A stretch of DNA of 64,000 nucleotides from Rhynochetos jubatus. Taxonomy: Eukaryota; Chordata; Aves; Eurypygiformes; Rhynochetidae. Positions 51,393 through 61,620 of the stretch are shown one piece after another; position 1 is the first letter of the stretch, and each line of letters opens with the position of its first letter. Made by a program: the position numbers and the translations under genes. The stretch covers positions 35,992,357 to 36,056,356 of the forward strand of contig CM050690.1 in assembly GCA_027574665.1 (NCBI GenBank). The letters are read 5' to 3'. The notes under the pieces are model-generated. The model did not search any database. It saw only the letters and a list, made by a program, of their open reading frames with translations, and had not been told where the DNA came from.

Positions 51393-51464
51393 ATGAGAAG
51401 GATGCTGCTGATGATGCTGCTGCTGCTGCCACCGCGATGTACCGCGCTCGGGGGAGCCTGGTGA
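51393..51464 (+). CDS. upstream ORF 1 in TLE1 leader (23 codons, Leu-rich)
   Basis: ATG at 51,393 starts a 23-residue frame beginning MRRMLLMMLLLLPP and ending in a TGA at 51,462-51,464. The first residues are two arginines followed by a Leu/Met run from the CTG/ATG repeat, so it looks hydrophobic, but at this length that follows from the repeat alone. The ATG context (GGGAGGATGA, purine at -3) is fair. It is relevant only if the transcript starts upstream. Confidence 0.3.
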   Translation: MRRMLLMMLLLLPPRCTALGGAW

Positions 51465-51541
51465 GAAGCGCAGCTCTCCGATGCGTTTACACCCGGCGGA
51501 GGCTGCAGTGGTGCCGTTGCACGAAGGAGCTTCCCGTCTGA
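51437..51541 (+). CDS. upstream ORF 2 in TLE1 leader (34 codons)
   Basis: ATG at 51,437 in the context ACCGCGATGT opens a basic 34-residue frame starting MYRARGSLVRSAALR and ending KELPV before a TGA. It overlaps upstream ORF 1 in a different frame. No similarity to known proteins was recognised. Confidence 0.25.
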   Translation: MYRARGSLVRSAALRCVYTRRRLQWCRCTKELPV

Positions 51542-51546
51542 TTTAG
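51481..51546 (+). CDS. upstream ORF 3 in TLE1 leader (21 codons)
   Basis: ATG at 51,481 opens a 21-residue frame starting MRLHPAEAAVV and ending at TAG 51,544-51,546. It lies in the third frame relative to the two other upstream ORFs. A role in lowering translation of TLE1 is possible but not shown. Confidence 0.22.
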   Translation: MRLHPAEAAVVPLHEGASRLI

Positions 51547-51574
51547 CCCCCATACGGACGGTTTTCTTTAGGCC

Positions 51575-51605
<31 letters not shown>

Positions 51606-52512
51606 CCCACGACGGGGCGGGCGGCTTGGCCGGTTGGGCCAGCGGGCGTTTTGAGGAGTTTTGTTTTCCTTTTGTCCTGGGAACCTCTCTGCAACTAACG
51701 GAAGAGTCTCTCCTGCGTGTGTGGCTCCCCCTCCTCTGCCCTCCTGCGTTTCGTGCATGTGCTACTGGAGCTGCTGGGATCAGGGCCGGCTGTGCAGAGC
51801 ACCCCCCCCCCCCCCCCCCGCCCCCTTCCTCCTCCCCCTCCCGCCTTCCACCCTTGTTCATCGCTCCGTGTCTTGCCGGTGACCTGGCCCTTCTGCCGCC
51901 GCCCGGGAGCAGCGCCGGCTTCTCCGGACACTTTGTCTCAACGCCCCGGCTTGCGACGGTCCCGCCGCTGACACTGCGTCCCGCTTCCTCCGCCTGGATT
52001 TTCCCCTCTTGGCAAGAGGCAGAAGTGGGGAGAGGAGTCGCCTCCGCCCGGGGTTTCCGGCCTTACAATCGCATCGGCAACTTGCGAGCTCACTCCAGCG
52101 GCGGAGAATCGGGGGGCGGCCCCAGCTTTCCCCCCCCTCTAACCCCCCCTCGCCCCGTCGGGTCCTGTTCCGTCCCGCCGCGCCCGAGAGCTGCGGGCGC
52201 CGCCCGCCGGCCGGAGCGTCACCGAGGGAGCGCTGAGCGGCGGTGACCGTCCCGAGCGCGGCCCGTCCGCCTCACCCGGACATCCCCAGCCCTCCCCGGA
52301 ACAACAGCAACAAAGGACGCCGCGGCCGGAGGATGTCCCCTCGGCGGGGGCACTGAGCGGGCGTCTCGCCGCGCTCCCACCCGCGGCGGCAAGGCGGCCG
52401 GCCGTGGTCGCCGTTCCTGCCCCATCGGCGCCCCGGGGTGTGAAGCCGGGGCAGGCGGGAGGGGCTCGCCGCCAGAACCACGCTGCGAGGGAGCCCCGCC
52501 GCGGCCGGAGCC

Positions 52513-52536
52513 ATGTTCCCCCAGAGCCGGCACCCC
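52513..52536 (+). CDS. TLE1: TLE1 coding exon 1 (residues 1-8)
   Basis: ATG at 52,513 in a good Kozak context (GGAGCCATGT), encoding MFPQSRHP, followed at once by a consensus donor GTAAGT (52,537). Phase 0. The start is fixed by the family's known N-terminus. Confidence 0.96.
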
Positions 52537-55149
52537 GTAAGTACCGGCCCGGGCCGCCGCTCCACGAGGGTGGGGGCGCGGGGGCTGACGGGGGGGGGGG
52601 GGGGCAGGGCGGCCCGGGCGGTGCTGCTCTGCCGCGGCGCACCCCCTGGCCACCCCGCCCGGCTGAGGGAGGGCATCCGCCCTCCCTCCCAAGTTTGTCC
52701 TCTCCTGGGAGGAGCGGCGCATCCTGCCTGACCGCGCGGCCAGGGGCCACGACGCGCCCCCTACCCTCCCTCGGTCCCTTTTGTTTAGTGAGAGACTTAT
52801 TTGCCGTGGGAACGGTGACCGGGGGGGTGGGGGTGGTGATGTCGCCGCCGGGCCGGGCAGCATCCTCCTTCCCCTCCGGACGCGGTACCCAGGCCGGGGC
52901 CGGCCGTGCCCCCGCGACAGGGGTCGGCGGGGAGGAGCCGGCACGCCTCGCTTTTCGGGTAGACGGCGGCGGCAGGAGCGGGCGGGTCGAGGCCGCAGCG
53001 GCTCGCGGAGCGCGGTTATCCTCGTCCCGTCCCCTCCCCACCCCGCCCCCCGCAGATGAGGGACGGGAAGGTGGGTAACAACTGTGCAGCGCCCCGGGGC
53101 GGAGGCGGGCCGGGTTCTCCCTCCTCACCCCGCTTCCCTCCTTCCGCCCGGCCCGGCCGCAGCAGGCAGCGCCGCCCCTATCCCCCCTCCCCCCCCCCCC
53201 CCGCCGGGCGGCCGCAATGTGTCTGAACGTGCCTCTTTCTCCCGTGCCGGCCGCCGCCGCGCCAGACCCCGCACCAGGCTGCGGGCCAGCCGTTCAAATT
53301 TACCATCCCGGAGTCGCTGGACCGCATCAAGGAGGAGTTCCAGTTCCTCCAGGCGCAGTACCACAGGTGAGCATCGGCGGGCCGCCTCGGGGCCGGTGGT
53401 CGTTGCCCCGTCGCCGGCTGGATGCGGTGGGGGGTGGGGGCTGCACTGAACGGCCGCGTCCAGGCGGTGGCGTGCGGCTTCGCCCCGCGGCGGGACCCGG
53501 CACCGCCGGTTCGGCGAGGGGCGGTGCGGTGAGCTGCGGTCCCCGGCGATTGTGGGGGGTGTCCGGAAGGCGGGGGGCGCCCAGGTGAAGGCAGCCCTGC
53601 CCTGCGCGGGTCCTCCTGCCTATGGAAAAGGTGGCCGCGTGGGAAACTGGAGTGTTTCGGCTTTTGTATGCGTTTAAAAAATAAAAATATTTGTTAGGGA
53701 TCCTTGCGTGGAGGACTTTTTAAAGTGTATCGAAGAAGGCCAACGCTATTGCTGTGGCACAGAGCATTAAGGAGGCTAATTCTGATGTTTGCTCATTTGT
53801 GTGTGGTGTTAATGCAAAGATTACCGCGATGCTAACGTGCGGTGGTTAAAGAGCCAAGAAGGATTATTAAAGCAGGCAAGTGCTGGAGTACTAGCACAAA
53901 GTTGACAGGAGTGTCCTGAAGCCGTGGCATGCGTTTCTGATCGCTGTGCTGTCCTTCAAATGCTCTTGCTGCGTTGGTGCTTGCTGCGGAGGTCTCTGCA
54001 GAGATTCAGGGTGAGGGCTCTTGCACACACAGGGCAATTGGCGTTAAGGGGCGTTAGTAGTAATTTGTGCTTTCGTGCACCTGCAAGACCTGGATAGGAA
54101 TAAAATATTTCCAGGCTTCCCAGTTAGAAATCGCTTGGTTTTGATTAGGCTTCCTCTGTCTTAGCTAAAATCGTTACCTCGTTTAAGCCGTTTATTACTT
54201 TAGAAATGCCATGTAAACTATGCACATTCAGTATTGCAGCACCAAGTGAAAAATGCTGGCTTACACACTAACTGTTCCCTACGATGCTTACTAATGTTAC
54301 TCAAAAAGAAAAAAACCCTAACCCCAAACAATCAGTCAGACAACAAAGGGCATGTTAAGGCATTTGCTCTCAGTGTAAGTAGTCAGAATTCTACTGCTGT
54401 TACTGATGAGACAGGCAAGTGCCAAATGCAACTTCTCGTTTATGAAAACGAAAATAGAAAACGAACTTTCTAATAAATGATAGTCAAAGTTACTGATTTT
54501 TCAAGCTACGGGCATGGTAACATTAGTTAGAGAATACTTTTAAGGTGAAGAATTATAGACATACTCAAGTTGTAATTGTAAGCAGGAGTGGTATTACTTG
54601 ACAGTAATTTACTAAAAGTTGTGTACAAAGAAATACCTTTATTTTACTCCTGAGAAGTAGTTTGGAGAAATTCATATCCTGTTTTAACGTGAAAATTGTA
54701 GCACTTCATAGCAGCTCTTTGTCTAAGCATAAAGATTGGGTATGTTTGGGTTCTGGACACAGTTTGGGTCTTATGCAGCACCCATGAAATATCTCTTGAA
54801 TTTCCTGTTAAATCAAGTCTTTCTGTGTTTGAATGTTAGTTTATGAGCTTTTTTTAATTAGCTGCTTCTGTCAAAATACAAATAAAGTGGGTAGATGTCA
54901 AAACGAATGGTATAACAGTTACATTGAAGTGTGATCTATTTTGTAGCCTTAAATTGGAATGTGAGAAACTGGCAAGCGAAAAGACAGAAATGCAGAGGCA
55001 CTATGTGATGGTAAGTACACTTGTGTTTTCCTTTATTTTAGAAAATACCTCCTAATACAGTGTGAACCAGCGTAAGAAAATAATGTATGCTCCTTTATTT
55101 GCAGTATTATGAAATGTCGTATGGATTAAACATTGAAATGCACAAACAG
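52513..55149 (+). CDS. TLE1: TLE1, transducin-like enhancer protein 1, 5' part (exons 1-4)
   Basis: Groucho/TLE transcriptional corepressor, a nuclear protein recruited by DNA-binding partners such as HES, RUNX, TCF/LEF and FOX factors to silence target genes. The four exons join as 52,513-52,536, 53,266-53,366, 54,947-55,010 and 55,105-55,149, giving 234 nt and 78 codons without a stop. The product begins [16 protein letters not shown] and runs through [20 protein letters not shown] and [17 protein letters not shown] to EMHKQ. This is the first part of the Q domain, the Leu/Gln-rich coiled-coil that forms tetramers. MFPQSRHP with TIPESLDR fits TLE1, whereas TLE3 and TLE4 start MYPQ and differ in this stretch. 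All splice sites are GT-AG. The remaining ~690 residues (GP, CcN, SP and WD40 domains) lie beyond the window. Confidence 0.96.
52537..53265 (+). other. TLE1: TLE1 intron 1 (729 bp, GC-rich)
   Basis: Donor GTAAGT and acceptor GCGCCAG bound a GC-rich intron inside the CpG island. It includes a G15 run (52,590-52,604) and an exon-like 15-nt stretch at 53,056-53,070 flanked by CCCCCGCAG and GTGGGT. Confidence 0.9.
53266..53366 (+). CDS. TLE1: TLE1 coding exon 2 (residues 9-42, split codon)
   Basis: Acceptor CCAG ends at 53,265. Translation in phase gives [20 protein letters not shown] then [13 protein letters not shown], and the exon ends with AG of a split serine codon before GTGAGC. 101 nt. 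This is the start of the Q-domain helix. Confidence 0.96.
53367..54946 (+). other. TLE1: TLE1 intron 2 (1580 bp)
   Basis: GT (53,367) to AG (54,946, in ATTTTGTAG). The CpG island ends within it near 53,600. No repeat or internal gene was recognised. Confidence 0.9.
54947..55010 (+). CDS. TLE1: TLE1 coding exon 3 (residues 42-63)
   Basis: 64 nt. The first C completes the serine codon, then [20 protein letters not shown] and M, followed by donor GTAAGT. It continues the Q-domain coiled-coil with heptad-spaced Leu residues. Confidence 0.96.
55011..55104 (+). other. TLE1: TLE1 intron 3 (94 bp)
   Basis: Short intron from GTAAGT to TTATTTGCAG with a clear pyrimidine tract. It is near the lower size limit of normal vertebrate introns. 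Confidence 0.93.
55105..55149 (+). CDS. TLE1: TLE1 coding exon 4 (residues 64-78)
   Basis: 45 nt encoding [15 protein letters not shown], followed by donor GTAAGG. Phase 0 at both ends. The next family exon should start with a TEIAKRLN-like sequence and was not found before the window ends. Confidence 0.95.
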
Positions 55150-58100
55150 GTAAGGGATTTTGTTTTCTAAACCGCGAAACCTGCAGTCTGTCTAATGCAT
55201 TTAAATGTATCTGTTTTGTTTATGTTCGGGTGACTGTATCATGTGTCTGAATCTATAGGCTGATTTGTAGCTGTGGTTAGTAAACCTTTGCCTACCTGCT
55301 GTCAAATGAGGTATAGGTTAGACTGAGTGACAAGACTTTCTTGGTATCGTTCCTAAAAGACACTAGTGAGAATAAGAAAGATCTTGTGTCCGTGGTTTCA
55401 AAAACTGTAAATTAGTGCTTTATGTGTTTTTCTTTTGGTGGTGGTAGAGCCTTTGATGTGTAGAACTGGTCTTATGCTGTGTAGCATATGTAGTGATAGT
55501 TGCTCAAATCCTTGCCATTTAAAGGTATGAAAAGATTAGTGACTTGGAAAGCTCTAGTTATGACTATGAGTTTGCAAGTTCCCATAAAATTCACACTTAT
55601 GGCCACTATAATGGTGAATAAAAAGAGTATTGAACTGGAACAAGACACTAAGGACCTCATAAGAGAAGAAAAGCTAAACGATTGCTCAGCCCAGAGGACC
55701 CTCAATTGAGTAGTCATTGTCTGCCAAATAAAGCATTAATGGCAGGGTGTAAGTATTCTGTAGATATGCTGACATTCACTTTTTCATCAAGATGCTGGTA
55801 CAATAAGTCTTTCAGAAATCGATGGCCTCTTAAAAAAAATTATCATTAGATGAAGTTGCACAGTTGGACACATTTCAAAGTGCAACAATACAATTCGTTC
55901 GTGATGTGTATGTGCTATTTCATCTAAAACTCTTGTTTCATTAAATTAAAGAGCATGGCTGACCGGCTAGGGCACAGCGAAGAAATTGATTAGTTCAGGC
56001 TTCGGATCTTCAGTATATTCAAAGACTTTCATTAAGCAAGTGAATTGCAAAGTTGAATTTTGCTTTTGTAACTCTGAACTCTTTGATTTTTGTTTTGTTT
56101 CCCCTAAAAATATTGCATTTGATAAGGTAGCATAATAATTCCACGATAACTTTCTGTCTGCAAAGCTGGGTAGGTACTTGCTTGGTTTTTAGAGGTGCAC
56201 TTGTTTGAATCCAAAATGCTGGTAAAACAAGAAATATGACAACCTCTTTTTTTATTTTTTAAGTAAAGCACTGATTAGGTAAACAGAAGAACAACTAGAA
56301 TAGCGTTTGACTTGGTTCTGTACCATAGCTGCGTAGTCATCTTGTGTCTTTTGTTTTAGAAGAGTGTCAGGTTTTCTGTGAGGCGCCTTTTCCAGGCTTT
56401 GTGACTTGGACATTTCTTTCTTTGAGATTTTTTTTTTCCCCTAAATGATGATTTTGGCACAGTGTAACCTTTGTGGAAGCCAACATCTGTATAGGAGCCT
56501 CATTTGATGCAAAATAGATGTTGTTTTCAGAAGATCTTTTAAGAGTGTGTGACTTCAGTAAATGTACTAGGAATTAACTTCAAATAAAATCAATTAAACC
56601 CACAAGATTAAAGAGCATCAGAACAGAGGTTTCCACTTTGGCCTTAACATCTGTGTATTGCAGGGGTTTAATGTTCTGTATGTATGGCAACTATAATTAC
56701 ATACCCAGTAGGCAGTGATATTGCAGAAGCTTTTGAAATTTATGACAGAGCATTATACCTATGCTGTTTTTCTGGCTGGAGAGAGTACACTTGCTCTGTG
56801 TATGCTGTTAAGAAAAGAATAAGTTTTTGAAGTCATAAATACATTTCCATGGATGTAAATATTATACTTTTACATGATAAGTAATTCTAATTTCCGATAA
56901 AAGTAGCACCTTCTTGTTAATGACTCTTGATTTAGGTGCCTGTAGTGAGGATACCAAATGGTGTTACAGTTCAGTATGTAGGTGGTCTTAGGATTTTTTT
57001 TGTTTCCTGTCATCTACCAGGGACATTCTTCTGAATTTCTACTGCTAACGATAAGTTCTGAGGAGGCTTTTGGCAGATAGTAATCATAATTCTTATTAAA
57101 ACTGGTGATGTCTAGCCCCAAGGGTGTAGCCAGGCTCAAATTGATGCTTTTTGCTGGCTGATCACCAGCATGGCCTAAGTGCTCATTATGTTGTAGAGAG
57201 GGCCTTTGGAGCTCTCATTACATTTGACAGGAATTCTCTCTAGGGGAAAACTGGGCATTAGCTAGACTCCTGACAGGCTGAAATTATTCCTGCTTTATGG
57301 CTTATAACCAAATGCTAGCAAGGCATCATCAGGGGACACGAAAAATTGTCATTTCTGACAACATCTTTGTTACTGAAAAATGCAGTGATGGGGAAAGCTT
57401 CTACTGAACAAGCTTTAATGTTTTTAAGGCCTACCTCCTGTGTGGATGCTGCACTTGCTCTGTGTGAAGCCCTTCAGAGTGCTTGGGCTGCTGATTGGAA
57501 AAAAAAAAAAAACCCAACCAACAAAAAAACAACCCAAAAATTACACTGCCACAGTGTTTCTTCATGCAGTGTGGTGTATACATCACTGTTAAGGTAGAGT
57601 CACTTTGACAAAATGAAGTAGTTGGAGTTTGCCTGCATGTGAAAGGGTTGATTTCTTGTACTGATACAGTTGTATCAGCAGTTCCCCCTCATCATTTGAT
57701 TTGGTAGTCTATTGCAGTTCAACTAAAACAAGTGAGACCTTGAATGTTGCTATAAACAGACTTAATTGAGATGAACTTGCCCGACACAAACAGCTGTACT
57801 GCAGACCTTTTCCACTTGAGTATGTTGCATGTGAATCCAGAAATGGCCATGGCAAGGCTTCCATCGCAAATTTAGCTTTGGTATTTTGCAGTGTTTAATT
57901 GCATAACTGTGTGCTTAAATCCAGGTGCTGCTTCATTTCAACCTGCTGACTGAAGAGTGGTCAGGAAATAATATTTGTGGCTGGTTTGTGGGTGTGTTTG
58001 GGTTTTTCTTTTTGGTCTTGTTTCTGTGTGTTTTTTTTCTTTTTTTTAAAGAATTTAAAATGCTAATTCTTTAGAGGATATGTGTGGATTCTTTTACTCT

Positions 58101-60400
58101 TTTCAGAGATAATTATTTTAAGGTGAATAGTTACCAAGTTTTGCATACAGAAACAAGCACCTGAGGATTTGTTTAGGATAGATGCACTTGATTCAGATAA
58201 TGTTTTCATATGTGTCAAGAAGACAGAATGAATGAGGATGTTTTGTGTGGTCTTAAGTTTCTCTTCTGTGTTAGACCGTCCAAGTCAGATTTTTCTACTT
58301 GACATCTATGGCTGGCAAAGCAGATGCATCAACTGTTAGTGCCAAGATGTAGAGTTGGTCAGGTGTTAAAAATTGTGCTGTACTTAAAGGGTTGCTGCCC
58401 TTGGCTGTTAGGGCAGTGCCTCTTTATTTTCACCAGCTCTGTCTGTCATCTTCTGTCATAAGTCAGAAGATAAGGCTTTCTGTGTGTTTAATGCCTAGAT
58501 TGTTTAGGTGCAAGATTAGCTTTTGTTCAGTGGCAGGCAGCCAAAGAAAGAAAAATACATCACTGCTGAACCAACTGTCAGACTGTATAAACCACTACAG
58601 TATCTGGGTTTCTGCTTTCCCAAAGGTGAACATCTAGGTTTCCTTCTCTTTGGGTGGGTTTATTGTGATCTCTGTGACCTGCCTGGAGGCAGGCCTGTCA
58701 TTCAGTACCTTGCCTCTTGTAGAAAAGTGTACAAACTCCCAAACTGTGTTATGTTTATTAATTGTGCAGGAGTTAAATGTCTGTTTCAGCTGGGACTGTT
58801 TTGTGGAATCACTTGTAGTGCCATACAGCAAAGGACAGGATCATCTACTGATATCTCATTAGGCCATCAGCCTTCAGGAGTAGGTTAAACAGAACAGAAT
58901 TAAGGAGCTTAGTCAGCTCTCTGCAGCTGCTGAGTAGGATGGCTGTGCTGTTGAGAGGGATTTAAAGACGAATTAATTTTTTCTTTTTTCATAACTACAG
59001 TTTATTTATTGGAATGAAAAACTTCATGAATCCCTAAGGTTTTGGTGGTATGCAGTGAGTGTTTCAAGAGCATTTTACAGTTGGCAATGCCACATAAGAC
59101 ATGCAAAACCTGTTTTTATTTAGAAGAGAAAATGGTGAGGTTGACTGGGACATAGTGGTTTTCAATCAAAAAATTGTACTTACTCTACAAACACTGGGTT
59201 TCTAAATGAGTACAGTTGTATTACCAGTGCAGCAATTTCAACCACAGCTAGAGCTGCTGATTTGAATGGTGAGGAAAGACAAGGGTAATGACCTCATCTT
59301 TCTCGACTTTTGAACCACATTCAAGCTTGAGACCAGCATTATTATTGAGAAGTTATCTGACACATTCAGGGCATTGTGTGAAATAAGTCTCCGTGTGGTT
59401 TTTAGATATACTGTATTTTCAGATAACATCTATTATGTGAACTCCACATACAACTTAATCGGAAAGTATGTTGCAATGTAAACACTGTGCATATGTTAAA
59501 TACTGCCTGATTACCTTGCATTTTAGACTTTGTCTACCAGATTCCAGGTTGCTCACAGAACCATGGAGGAAGAGAGGGAACCCTACAAGCTATGCTGTTA
59601 AACTTCACTTATATTCCTGGAACTTAGGTTGCCAAATGTCTGTTGATATACTTCAACAGTTCAAGTGGAGGAAAAAAAAAATAAACCTGGTATTTGTTGG
59701 GGCAGGGAGAAGAGGAAGAGGAAAGATGCAGCATGAGTGTGTGCAGTATCCCTCCTGTCACAGCAGATTCTGTGGGTAAAGCTTAATGCTTTTCTTCCTT
59801 CTGCTAGTTGTTACACCAAATCAACCTGAGCATTTGAACTGCCTTTCCTCCTGCCACACTCCAGCATTTGTCTGTAGCAAAGCAGTAAAATTGCTTTGTG
59901 TTCTGTGCAAAATGGAAGATAGGATCTTCCAGGCTTGATAGTAGGTCACCATTGGCATATAGTGAAAGCCTTTAAAACAATTTTATGTTAACTGGTGCTT
60001 ATCAGAAGACTGCATGATACTGTTATTTTAAAAATGATAACAGCTTTGAGTAGGGCTAATTTGAGTAGGTTATCTTTCCACTTGAAATAAGATTTAGCAG
60101 TATCTAATGTCAGTTATGGCAAACACTACTGTTTTAATCTTTTGCATTACGCTTCTTAGCTGGACTTTGGATGTAGCTATATCTGAGCAATAGTAGTTGC
60201 TCACATAGTTCCTTTCAGAAAGGGGAAAACAACATTTGACAAGGAGAATTTCTGATTTTTCAGCACGTATTTGTCAAAACAGCTAGTGTAACGTTTACTC
60301 GTAAGCCTTGGCTTTTAAACTGCTGGCATATTGGTCCCACTTTCAACCTGAACTTTCAACCTGTGCTTTTGCAAGTATCAAATTTCCACATTAAGTATTT
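55150..60400 (+). other. TLE1: TLE1 intron 4, first part
   Basis: Unique, moderately AT-rich intronic DNA. It contains an A/C-rich tract (57,498-57,540) and T-rich tracts (for example 58,029-58,047). No exon with TLE1 similarity or other gene was recognised. Frames such as 58,523-58,888 are chance. Confidence 0.7.
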
Positions 60401-60429
60401 TGTGGATGTGATTTTGAGTGACATCTCTC

Positions 60430-60900
60430 GGCCATAATTTCCAGTGTTTGAGGCACCCTCATCATGAAGAGTTTTTTCCTTTGCTTGTTTGGACTTTGCC
60501 TTTTTTCACTGGTGACCACTACCTGCCTTTTTTTCTTCTGCTGTGTGCCCGTGAGAATGGTCTAGTCTTCTCCCTAATCACCTTTTTGTCAGCAATCAGA
60601 TCTCCTTTCCCATTAATCCTCCTCTTAAAACTGAACAAATCTAACCTCTTGCTGATACCTTGTGTGCTCTGATTCCCTGATTATCTTACAGGTGTCACTT
60701 AATGACTTGCTCCAATTTGTCAACATCTTCCTTCTTGCCCAGCAGGGGGAACAATTTATTTCAGTTAACCAGCTGGTTATGGGCATACTATTTCATCCTA
60801 GTATGAGGTGTAGCCTTCATCAATACAGGGGTGTGGGGCTGATTCAACTTGTCCTTCGGGAGACCCATGTCCTCTTCTGTAAAACAGCTTTCTAGTTTCC
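60430..60900 (-). mobile_element. ancient CR1-type LINE remnant
   Basis: The plus strand carries decayed antisense CR1 blocks: CACCCTCATCATGAAGAGTTTTTTCC near the 3' end, then GATTCCCTGATTATCTTACAGG and ACTTGCTCCAATTTGTCAACATCTTCC where CR1 has its 'heterodimer of motifs' downstream of the RT region. It is much more diverged than the copies upstream of the gene. Confidence 0.45.
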
Positions 60901-60949
60901 AGAAACTGGCTGTGCTTTTTTGGGGAGGACGTTGCCTGTCCAAGCAGGA

Positions 60950-61620
60950 TGAAAACCAGCATCTGTTTTCTTTGAACCTGTTTTCCACTATCTTTATTTC
61001 ATGGCCTCTAGTCCTTGAAACAGGCAACCGGTTCATGCTGAGCTGCTTTTTCAATACAACTCAATTTTGTATGTGTTGTAACGCATCTGTGTTAACTCTC
61101 CCTTTCAGGTTGGGCAGTCCCAGCCTACACAGTTGTGTAGCCTTCTTTGAGCATCTTCCTTGCTCTTCCATCAACCTTTTTAGTTTTTAGCTTAGACTGT
61201 TGAAATACGGTGGCTAGAACTACATGCAGTTGTCGGGGTGCAGGTGAACCAGAGATTTATATTATCACTTAGTTGTGTTTTCTGAATGTTTCTTTTTTAT
61301 TTTTCTTTACGTAAGTTCCCAGTATCTTATTTCATTTGGCTGCCATACTGCACTGCTAGAGTCACCTTTCACATTTGTGTTCTTGCTCATGAACAATGAT
61401 TGCAAGCCTACTTTGCATTGAAGCTAGGGATGTCTACTCCCCATGTGAATAAGTTTTGTTTACATACAATTCTTTTCATTGCCCACTTACTTGTAGGGTC
61501 TCTTTGCAGTTCTTCAGCCACTGATTTTACTTTGAAAGAATTCTTTTATAGAGCAAGGTTTCTTACTGCTTGCTGTCTCTTTTTTTTTTTAAGCTTCACT
61601 TGCTGAACATATTCATGAAA
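60950..61620 (-). mobile_element. ancient CR1/L3-like LINE remnant
   Basis: On the plus strand the order of blocks follows the antisense of an old amniote CR1/L3-like element: CTTTCAGGTTGGGCAGTCCCAGCC, TCTTTGAGCATCTTCCTTGCTCTTC, AACCAGAGATTTATATTATC, AGTATCTTATTTCATTTGGCTGCC, ACTTTGCATTGAAG, and GGGTCTCTTTGCAGTTCTTCAGCC. It has no coding potential. The insertion predates modern birds, judging by the divergence. Confidence 0.6.

Larger units (their letters stand above)
51150..52512 (+). other. TLE1: presumed TLE1 5' untranslated region
   Basis: GC-rich stretch between the CCAAT/GC-box cluster and the TLE1 start codon. It has no splice junctions that I can support, so the leader may be one long exon continuous with coding exon 1. 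It holds a CTG/ATG-rich microsatellite-like stretch (51,402-51,429) within three overlapping upstream ORFs (51,393-51,546), and T-rich tracts at 51,577-51,606. A shorter leader from a start site nearer 52,200 is also possible. Confidence 0.45.
50590..53600 (+). promoter_or_regulatory. TLE1: CpG island over TLE1 5' end
   Basis: About 3 kb of very GC-rich, CpG-dense DNA in an otherwise AT-rich window, covering the presumed promoter, leader, exon 1, intron 1 and exon 2. There is no TATA box at a plausible place, as is usual for CpG-island promoters. Long open frames occur on both strands here (up to about 330 codons, 52,139-53,128 minus). These arise because stop codons are AT-rich, and they show only Pro/Arg/Gly/Ala-rich sequence. 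Pure C or G runs lie at 50,707-50,717 (C11), 51,802-51,819 (C18), 52,590-52,604 (G15) and 53,189-53,202 (C14). Confidence 0.93.

Noticed and set aside
50557-51396. 279-codon frame running into the TLE1 promoter
   Set aside because: No good start context, low-complexity Pro/Arg/Ala/Ser composition, and it crosses the CCAAT and GC-box cluster. It is a product of CpG-island composition.
52139-53128. 329-codon open frame on the minus strand, and several 180-280-codon frames on both strands in the CpG island
   Set aside because: GC-rich DNA rarely contains stop codons. The products are Pro/Arg/Gly/Ala-rich without domains, and they overlap TLE1 exon 1 and its leader on the wrong strand or frame.
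54301-54335. ACCCTAACCCC, resembling a telomere unit
   Set aside because: Only about one and a half units. Expected by chance in an A/C-rich stretch.
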